A stretch of 18,951 nucleotides of DNA from positions 1 to 18,951 of the forward strand of contig JAFUDD010000042.1 of the NCBI GenBank assembly GCA_017459315.1, read 5' to 3'. Source of the DNA: Clostridia bacterium. GTDB taxonomy: Bacteria > Bacillota_A > Clostridia > Christensenellales > CAG-138. Position numbers and translations under genes: made by a program. This document shows positions 13,992 to 18,951 of this stretch, in pieces. A model generated the notes under the pieces. The model made no database searches and was not told where the DNA came from. It was given only the letters and a program-made list of their open reading frames with translations. Each line of letters starts with the position of its first letter. Within the stretch, counting starts at the first letter, position 1.

Positions 13992-14006
13992 TGCGTATAA
14001 TATTGG

Positions 14007-15383
14007 TTAGTACGTATAATCCCGCTCGCGCGTTACCGTCGTATCGTAATGCACGAGCTTTTGCGTGATCACAAAGTGCGCGGTGCCGTGTTCGGGGAAG
14101 GTGTCGGGACGCGGCATGACATACAGGAGCGAGCGATCCTTGTAGGTTTCGCCGTCGATGGTATAGACCTCCTCAAACACATCCGCATACGCGCCGTCCG
14201 CGGGCAGCGGCGTTCCGTCCACGGTGACGGCGAGGAACACGTCGCCGGGCGCCAGCTCGTCGTTCGGGTCCATCGTGAAGCGCACGCTCTCGACGGTCGG
14301 GATTAGGATCCGCGCGACGAAGCAGCCCGGATAGGCGTTGCCCCACATCCACGACCAGTCGTCGTCCGGATCGTCGTAGGTGAGATCGACCCACATTTCC
14401 GGCGCGGGATTGGCGCGGTGCGTGACGGTCTGCTCCGTGCCGTTCGCGTCCGTGTACGTCATCGTCACTTCGAGATACGGCGGCGTATGCGTGTCCACAT
14501 TTGCAAGCTCGTCCCGATGCTCCCAATAGAACTCGTTCAGATCGAGGGCGCCGGTGGCATAGAACCCGGCCTCGATATCCTCCGGCGTGAAATCGTATGC
14601 AAATGCGGCAGCCTGCAAGGTCTCGTCCCACAGCTGCACATGGACGGAGGTGATGCTTTCGTTCGCGTCCCCTTGGGCGCCATGATCGTACCCTTGGGTC
14701 AGCGTGACCATGCCGTGATAGACCGACGAGGTCGCGTAAAAGACGACTTCCACGTCCGGTGCGGGCCTTGGCGTCGGCTCGTTCGTCGGGATCGGCGGCA
14801 TCGTGCCGGTTTCGTCAGAGGGAAATTGCAGATAGAAATGGATCACGCCGCCGCCCTTGCCGACCGTGAACAACAGCGGGTCGTCGGTTTGGGTGATCGC
14901 GCCGTCGAGCATCACGCCGCCGAGCGATACATCCTCCATCGTGTACGGCGCCGTGGGGACATAGGACAGCCGCACGCGCGCGCCCTCCGGCACCGAAAGC
15001 CCCGTGGCGCCGTCGGCGCTTTCACCGACGCCTTCCCATGTGAGCGTGACCCTTGCACCGGACGGCGGCTCGTGCCACGCCTGTACCGTATACCGTTCCT
15101 CCGGCACGACCGCCACGGCGGGCGCGGGGGTGGGGGAAACAGCGGCGGGCGTCGGCTCCGGTTCGGCCGACGGCACAAGCGAAAGACCCGGCAGCGCCAC
15201 GCCGAGCAGCGACAACCCCGCCACAGCGAGCAGCAGCATCTTCACCATCCGGGACTTGCCCGCCTTGGCGGGCGGCTCGGTCGGCGCGAAGCGGTTATAC
15301 TCGTCGGGCGGCGTCGTATATTCGGGCGGCCCATCCTCGTGGTATTCGGGCGGGAGCCCCAGCAGGTCGTGTACGCGCTTCAT
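14007..15383 (-). CDS. Single-pass membrane protein with PPEY-repeat tail, coupled to MscS
   Basis: Protein of 458 residues with no recognised family. The N-terminal cytoplasmic tail (1-46) carries PPEY at 11-14, PPEY at 19-22 and PPDEY at 25-29, then a basic patch before one transmembrane segment (about 48-69). Outside follow a proline/threonine linker (about 72-94), a beta-rich domain (about 97-187), a second proline/threonine linker (about 193-209) and a long beta-rich region (about 210-458) rich in aspartate, threonine and tyrosine, suggestive of Ig-like modules. No catalytic motif is visible. The start overlaps the stop of the MscS gene as ATGA, so the two are probably translated together in fixed ratio. 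A role as a wall-facing accessory of the channel is inference. Because the transmembrane segment is internal, it is not a classical cleaved secretory protein. Confidence 0.85.
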   Translation of the reverse strand: MKRVHDLLGLPPEYHEDGPPEYTTPPDEYNRFAPTEPPAKAGKSRMVKMLLLAVAGLSLLGVALPGLSLVPSAEPEPTPAAVSPTPAPAVAVVPEERYTVQAWHEPPSGARVTLTWEGVGESADGATGLSVPEGARVRLSYVPTAPYTMEDVSLGGVMLDGAITQTDDPLLFTVGKGGGVIHFYLQFPSDETGTMPPIPTNEPTPRPAPDVEVVFYATSSVYHGMVTLTQGYDHGAQGDANESITSVHVQLWDETLQAAAFAYDFTPEDIEAGFYATGALDLNEFYWEHRDELANVDTHTPPYLEVTMTYTDANGTEQTVTHRANPAPEMWVDLTYDDPDDDWSWMWGNAYPGCFVARILIPTVESVRFTMDPNDELAPGDVFLAVTVDGTPLPADGAYADVFEEVYTIDGETYKDRSLLYVMPRPDTFPEHGTAHFVITQKLVHYDTTVTRERDYTY

Positions 15384-16255
15384 TTTTGATGCACGTCAAC
15401 CTGCGGGAACGGCACCTCGACGCCGAGCTTGCGCATGCCGATAAACAGGTCGTGGTTCAGCGCGCGGGCGCCCGCGTAGATATCCTTTTCGGCAACCTCG
15501 ACGACGAACTTCAGCACCACAGAGCTGTCGCCGAGCTGATCGACGCCGACGTACACCGGCACATCCTTCATCAGATCGCGATGCGCGTCATAGATGCTCT
15601 GCAGCAGCGCCGGGATCTTCTCCTCGAGGGCTTCGAGATCCGTTTCATACGGGATGCCGAACTCCGCGACCGAGCGCGAGGTATTGTCCGACCGGTTCAG
15701 GATGTTCTTCATGTCGGAATTGTTGATGATCTTCACGTTGCCGCCCACGTCGGTCAGCACGGTCGTGCGGACGCTCACGTCCGTGACGGTGCCGCGGAAG
15801 CCGTTGATCTCGATGATGTCCCCGATATTATATTGGTTGTCCATCAGAATGAACATGCCGGTCACCACGTCCGCGATCAGGCTTTCCGCGCCGAAGCCGA
15901 TGATCAGCGCGATGATCCCGAGGCCGGAAAGAATCGTCACGATATCCACGTTCAGCATCGTCAAAAGGATGCAGATCGTCAGCAGCACGACCGCGTAGTG
16001 CATGATGTTCCGGCCGAGCGCGATCAGCGTTTTGGTGCGGTTGCCCTTCGGGTTGAGCTTGTCGAGAATAAAGCTCACGATGCCTTCGAGGATCAGCAGG
16101 ACGAGCAGCAGCAAAAGCCCGTTGACGATCCGTTCCCCGTTCCATTGGAGCTTGGGAACCGGGTCGATCCAGCCGAGACTGCGGCCTAAAATGTACACAA
16201 GCACGCCGATCACCAAAAGGACGGCGACGCGGATCAGAGGATTTCTTTTTTTCAT
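15380..16255 (-). CDS. mscS: MscS-family small-conductance mechanosensitive channel
   Basis: Channel of 291 residues, close to E. coli MscS (286). It opens under membrane tension and releases solutes on sudden dilution. Transmembrane helices lie at about 7-25, 43-64 and 85-103, and the pore helix (about 106-135) contains the glycine/alanine-rich SGLGIIALIIGFGAESLIAD followed by VVTGMFIL. The beta domain begins near NQYNIGDIIEINGFRGTVTDV and includes VKIINNSDMKNI; a mixed C-terminal domain follows. I choose the ATG at 16255 because AAAGGAG lies just before it; the frame extends to 16489 but crosses the promoter. A strong promoter lies about 100 bases upstream. It is the first gene of a two-gene operon with the PPEY-repeat membrane protein, divergent from the M23 peptidase gene. 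Confidence 0.93.
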   Translation of the reverse strand: MKKRNPLIRVAVLLVIGVLVYILGRSLGWIDPVPKLQWNGERIVNGLLLLLVLLILEGIVSFILDKLNPKGNRTKTLIALGRNIMHYAVVLLTICILLTMLNVDIVTILSGLGIIALIIGFGAESLIADVVTGMFILMDNQYNIGDIIEINGFRGTVTDVSVRTTVLTDVGGNVKIINNSDMKNILNRSDNTSRSVAEFGIPYETDLEALEEKIPALLQSIYDAHRDLMKDVPVYVGVDQLGDSSVVLKFVVEVAEKDIYAGARALNHDLFIGMRKLGVEVPFPQVDVHQK

Positions 16256-16288
16256 GGGAGTCTCCTTTCGAGGGTGTAAAAATGCGGC

Positions 16289-16306
16289 CGGCAGGGGAAG
16301 CTGCCG
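16289..16306 (-). other. Hairpin in the mscS leader
   Basis: CGGCAG (16289-16294) pairs with CTGCCG (16301-16306) around a six-base loop, in the leader between the mscS promoter and its ATG. On the minus strand the 3' arm is followed by GGCCGC and then TTTTT, so it is an imperfect match to an attenuator. A second possible pairing, AAAAAGC (16314-16320) with GCTTTTT (16332-16338), lies just upstream in the transcript. Function not established. Confidence 0.35.
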
Positions 16307-16348
16307 CAAACGCAAAAAGCCCATAACGCTTGCTTTTTCTTCGATTTC

Positions 16349-16377
16349 AGTATAGCGGCTTCGTCTGCGGCTGTCAA
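16349..16377 (-). promoter_or_regulatory. Promoter of the mscS operon
   Basis: On the minus strand TTGACA (16377-16372) and TATACT (16354-16349) are separated by exactly 17 bases: a perfect -35 and a five-of-six -10. The start would be near 16342, giving a leader of about 87 bases. The strength suggests constitutive sigma-A transcription. Confidence 0.88.
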
Positions 16378-16444
16378 TTCTCGATGCGAAAAAAGACCGG
16401 TATTTCTGCCTTTTTCGCGCTTTCACACTCTCAAATCGGCGAAC

Positions 16445-16460
16445 CCGCCGCACGCGGCGG
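16445..16460. other. GC hairpin between the divergent mscS and M23 promoters
   Basis: CCGCCG (16445-16450) pairs with CGGCGG (16455-16460) around a four-base loop. It lies between the two divergent promoters, outside both predicted transcripts. It could be a protein-binding dyad or chance in GC-rich DNA. Confidence 0.25.
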
Positions 16461-16481
16461 CATAAACCCGATGCGGGCGGC

Positions 16482-16510
16482 TTGCGCATTTTTGTATTGT
16501 ATGGTATACT
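16482..16510 (+). promoter_or_regulatory. Promoter of the M23 peptidase gene
   Basis: TTGCGC (16482-16487) and TATACT (16505-16510) have a 17-base spacer, and TGG before the -10 forms a TGn extension. The start would be near 16517, about 23 bases before the ATG at 16540. Confidence 0.8.
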
Positions 16511-16539
16511 GTTCCTGCATCATGGGAAAGGAGCGGCGT

Positions 16540-17685
16540 ATGGAGCAGAAGCATATTTCTTGGCTGATCATGCTCGGCGTGATCGGCGTGCTGATCCTCG
16601 GCACGTTCGTGCTGCTGGCGGTCGGCGTACTGCACCCGACGATGGCGACGCTGCGCCCGCACGAAGCCGCCCCGACGCCCACGCCGCGGCCGGTCGAGCT
16701 GATCGTGGCCGTGACAGCGACCCCCGCACCGGCTTCCCCGACGCCGGTGCCCACGCAGGCGGCGTACCCGTCGAACGCGGTGAACCTGCTTGTCAACGGC
16801 GTGCCGGTCATGGCGCTGTCCAACCGGGAGATGAGCGAACGGCTGCTCGGCGAATACCTGTCCGTCTGCGCAAACGAGAACCTCGGCGCGACCGAGCATC
16901 TGATCCGCGCGTATATCGACGCCGAGCTGACGACGATGCCGGTGGACGGCACGGCGGAATATCTGACCTATGACGAAGCCCTGACGCGGCTTCTGAACAA
17001 CCGGACGATCATTCCGGTCGTGCGCTCGGTCGAAAAGGCGACGCTGCCGGTCGGCACGGTCGAAGCCGCCGAAAGCGCGCACCCGTATCTGCCGGTCGGC
17101 ACGCGGCTGATCCGGTCGCTCGGCAAGGCCGAGCATCTGTTCGGCCTCAGCGAAACGCTGTATAAAAGCGGCATGGCGGTCTCGGCCTCGACCACGCTGG
17201 CGGAAACGCGCGTCGGCAGCGACCCCGCTCCGCGGCTGATCGAAAACGGCACATATCTGTATGAACCTTCGGCGGAGACGCCGGACGCCGTCGGCCCCAC
17301 CGGCAAGGACCCCGGCGAGCTGCGGTTTACCGCGCCGTGCAGCGGCGCCGTCAGCAGCTATTTTGGCCTGCGGGACGGTGTGATGCACTACGGCGTCGAT
17401 TACGCCTGCATGCCCGGCGAGGCCCTTCGCGCGCCCGAAAGCGGTACCGTCATTTTCATCGGACAGCGCGGCGATTACGGCCTTGTCGTGGAGATCCGGC
17501 ACGGCAACGGCTTCGTCTCGCGCCTTGCGCATTGCGCGTCCGTCTCGGTCGAGCTGGAACAGCACGTCTATCGCGGCGACCCGATCGCGGTGCTCGCCAA
17601 GGAGGAAAGCCAGGCCGAACCGCACCTGCACTATGAACTGCTGATCGACGGCATTCCGTTCAACCCGCTGCAATATGTGAAATGA
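16540..17685 (+). CDS. Membrane-anchored G5-domain M23 peptidase (LytM-type)
   Basis: Cell-wall peptidase of 381 residues facing the outside. One transmembrane anchor (about 8-30) is followed by a proline/threonine linker (about 44-73), a small alpha/beta region (about 78-157), a G5-like domain (about 160-240, with LPVGT, GLSETLYKSG and a closing ENGT) and the C-terminal M23 domain (about 262-378). The zinc and catalytic residues are present: His283 and Asp287 in HYGVD, His331 in AHCAS, and His362 and His364 in HLHYE, so it should be active on peptidoglycan cross-bridges or stem peptides. The ATG at 16540 follows AAAGGAG; an in-frame ATG at 16522 lies before that ribosome site. It is transcribed alone, divergent from mscS, and ends at its own terminator. 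G5 domains are thought to bind wall sugars. A sporulation role as in SpoIIQ-like proteins is possible but not shown. Confidence 0.92.
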   Translation: MEQKHISWLIMLGVIGVLILGTFVLLAVGVLHPTMATLRPHEAAPTPTPRPVELIVAVTATPAPASPTPVPTQAAYPSNAVNLLVNGVPVMALSNREMSERLLGEYLSVCANENLGATEHLIRAYIDAELTTMPVDGTAEYLTYDEALTRLLNNRTIIPVVRSVEKATLPVGTVEAAESAHPYLPVGTRLIRSLGKAEHLFGLSETLYKSGMAVSASTTLAETRVGSDPAPRLIENGTYLYEPSAETPDAVGPTGKDPGELRFTAPCSGAVSSYFGLRDGVMHYGVDYACMPGEALRAPESGTVIFIGQRGDYGLVVEIRHGNGFVSRLAHCASVSVELEQHVYRGDPIAVLAKEESQAEPHLHYELLIDGIPFNPLQYVK

Positions 17686-17711
17686 TATCCGCATCACGGA
17701 TGCAAACTTAC

Positions 17712-17739
17712 AAAAGATTCTCTTTGCGGAGAATCTTTT
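17712..17739 (+). terminator. Rho-independent terminator after the M23 peptidase gene
   Basis: AAAAGATTCTC (17712-17722) pairs perfectly over 11 bp with GAGAATCTTTT (17729-17739) around the loop TTTGCG, and more T residues follow at 17741-17744. It lies 26 bases after the stop. The -35 of the next promoter begins only eight bases further. Confidence 0.9.
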
Positions 17740-17746
17740 CTTTTGC

Positions 17747-17775
17747 TTGCCTTTCCGCCGCTTTTCCTTTATACT
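17747..17775 (+). promoter_or_regulatory. Promoter of the flavodiiron protein gene
   Basis: TTGCCT (17747-17752) and TATACT (17770-17775) have a 17-base spacer. The start would be near 17782, followed by the ribosome site AAGGAGG (17792-17798) and the ATG at 17805. Confidence 0.8.
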
Positions 17776-17804
17776 GGTAATGACTTCAAGCAAGGAGGAT
17801 GCTT

Positions 17805-18951
17805 ATGCATTGCACCAGAAACATTTACCCGGATCTCGTTTGGGTCGGCGGCAATGACCGGCGGCTTGCCATGTTCGAGGGCGTCTATTCCGTCCCGGAC
17901 GGCGTTTCCTATAACTCGTACCTGCTGCTGGACGATACGACTGTCCTGTTCGACACCGTGGACCGCGCCGTGGACAAGGTGTTCTTTGAAAACGTCGCCT
18001 ACGCGCTCGGCGACCGCTCGCTCGATTACATCGTCGTGTCCCACATGGAGCCGGATCACAGCGCGACGCTGCGCGAGCTTGTGCTGCGTTATCCGGACGC
18101 GGTGATCGTCTGCAACCAAAAGAGCTTCGACATGATGAAGCGGTTCGGTTATGTTTCCGAGGCCTGCGATCCCTACCTTGTCAAGGAAGGCGACGTGCTG
18201 AGAACCGGCCACCACGAATTCACGTTCGTCATGGCGCCGATGGTGCATTGGCCGGAGGTCATGATGACCTTCGATCTTTCGACCGGCACGCTGTTTTCCG
18301 CCGACGCGTTCGGCACGTTCGGCGCACTCAACGGCAACCTGTTCGCGGACGAAGTGGACTTCATGGGCGACTATCTGAATGAAGCCCGCCGCTACTACAC
18401 CAACATCGTCGGCAAGTACGGCCCGCAGGTGCAGGCCGTGCTGAAAAAGGCCGCAAAATTGGAGATCAAAACGATCTGCCCGCTGCACGGCTTTGTCTGG
18501 CGCAGGAACCTTGGCGATTACATCGAAAAGTATCAGCAATGGTCCACCTATACGCCGGAGGTGCAGGGCGTGCTTATCGCCTACGCCTCGGTCTACGGCA
18601 ACACCGAAAACGCCGCCGAAATCCTCGCAACCAAGCTGCGCGAGCGCGGCGCACACGTGACGATGATGGATGTTTCGGTCAAGCCCGGCTCCGAGCTTGT
18701 CGCAAAGGCGTTCCAATACAGCCACCTCGTCTTTGCCTCCACGACCTACAACGCCGAAATCTTCGTGCGCATGGACGAAGCCCTGCGCGACCTCATTGCA
18801 CACAACATCCAGAACCGCACGCTTGCGTTCCTCGAAAACGGCTCTTGGGCGCCGACGAGCGGCAAAAAGATGAAGGAGCTGTTCGCTTCCTGCAAGAACA
18901 TGACCATCGTGGACCCGATGATCACCGTGAAGAGCGCCCTGCACGAGGACA
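17805..18951 (+). CDS. fprA: Flavodiiron protein (FprA-type), 3' end outside window
   Basis: Cytoplasmic A-type flavodiiron protein that reduces oxygen to water, or nitric oxide to nitrous oxide, with electrons from rubredoxin or a similar donor; in anaerobes it protects against oxygen. The window shows 382 codons and no stop; the family is about 400 residues, so little is missing. The N-terminal beta-lactamase-like domain carries the diiron ligands: HMEPDH (His80, Glu82, Asp84, with His85 next to them), His148 in MVHWPE, Asp167 in FSADAFG and His228 in CPLHGF. The C-terminal flavodoxin domain begins near residue 255, with the FMN phosphate loop YASVYGNTENA and later the ASTTYNAEIF segment. 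AAGGAGG lies six bases before the ATG. No NADH oxidoreductase extension can be judged because of the edge. It probably has its own promoter. Confidence 0.95.
   Translation, partial: MHCTRNIYPDLVWVGGNDRRLAMFEGVYSVPDGVSYNSYLLLDDTTVLFDTVDRAVDKVFFENVAYALGDRSLDYIVVSHMEPDHSATLRELVLRYPDAVIVCNQKSFDMMKRFGYVSEACDPYLVKEGDVLRTGHHEFTFVMAPMVHWPEVMMTFDLSTGTLFSADAFGTFGALNGNLFADEVDFMGDYLNEARRYYTNIVGKYGPQVQAVLKKAAKLEIKTICPLHGFVWRRNLGDYIEKYQQWSTYTPEVQGVLIAYASVYGNTENAAEILATKLRERGAHVTMMDVSVKPGSELVAKAFQYSHLVFASTTYNAEIFVRMDEALRDLIAHNIQNRTLAFLENGSWAPTSGKKMKELFASCKNMTIVDPMITVKSALHED

Noticed and set aside
17687..17703. Small hairpins (ATCCG/CGGAT or GCATC/GATGC) just after the M23 peptidase stop
   Set aside because: Short alternative stems without a T-run; the strong terminator at 17712-17739 explains the 3' end.
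17769..18944. A 391-codon open frame on the minus strand at the right end
   Set aside because: It lies antisense to the flavodiiron gene, which has all diiron ligands, a ribosome site and a promoter.

Overview
The window reads as a chromosomal segment from a GC-rich anaerobic member of the Firmicutes, probably a gut-type Clostridia lineage. This is inferred from gene content: FakA/FakB-type fatty acid kinase genes, lipobox lipoproteins, an OmpR-type two-component pair, AsnA-type asparagine synthetase, and a flavodiiron protein typical of anaerobes. Strong AAGGAGG-like ribosome sites and sigma-A-like promoters with 17-bp spacers fit this. I see no transposase, integrase, tRNA, rRNA, CRISPR array or phage gene.

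Layout. (1) Positions 3-242 hold the 3' end of an acyl-carrier-protein coding region. A bidirectional terminator (262-291) separates it from the converging minus-strand operon. (2) Positions 296-5429, minus strand, form one operon: response regulator, sensor kinase, then two lipoproteins that look like diverged paralogues of each other. Upstream is an extended -10 promoter with two 11-bp-spaced direct repeats, a likely site for the operon's own regulator. (3) Positions 5642-10960, plus strand, run tetR, fakA, fakB (DegV), a GNAT-like acyltransferase and plsX, closed by a strong terminator. This looks like a lipid-regulated module for using exogenous fatty acids. FakB carries the fatty acid, FakA phosphorylates it, and PlsX exchanges acyl-phosphate with acyl-ACP. 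The GNAT-like protein between them has no assigned step. (4) Positions 11059-12084 encode a solitary lipoprotein with its own terminator. (5) Positions 12178-13945 encode an ABC-type ATPase followed by asnA, driven by a promoter placed so that the mRNA would start at or within a few bases of the ATG (leaderless). (6) Positions 14007-16255, minus strand, encode an MscS-family channel translationally coupled to a single-pass protein with a PPEY-repeat cytoplasmic tail and beta-rich exterior. (7) Positions 16540-17685 encode a membrane-anchored G5-M23 peptidase, divergent from mscS. (8) Positions 17805 to the end encode a flavodiiron protein cut by the window edge.

The window is almost fully coding; no gap exceeds 300 bases. 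The two largest gaps, 5430-5641 and 16256-16539, are divergent promoter regions. The best candidates for something new are the GNAT-like gene inside the fakAB-plsX operon, the paralogous lipoprotein pair attached to the two-component system, the leaderless ATPase-asnA transcript, and the MscS/PPEY-protein pair.
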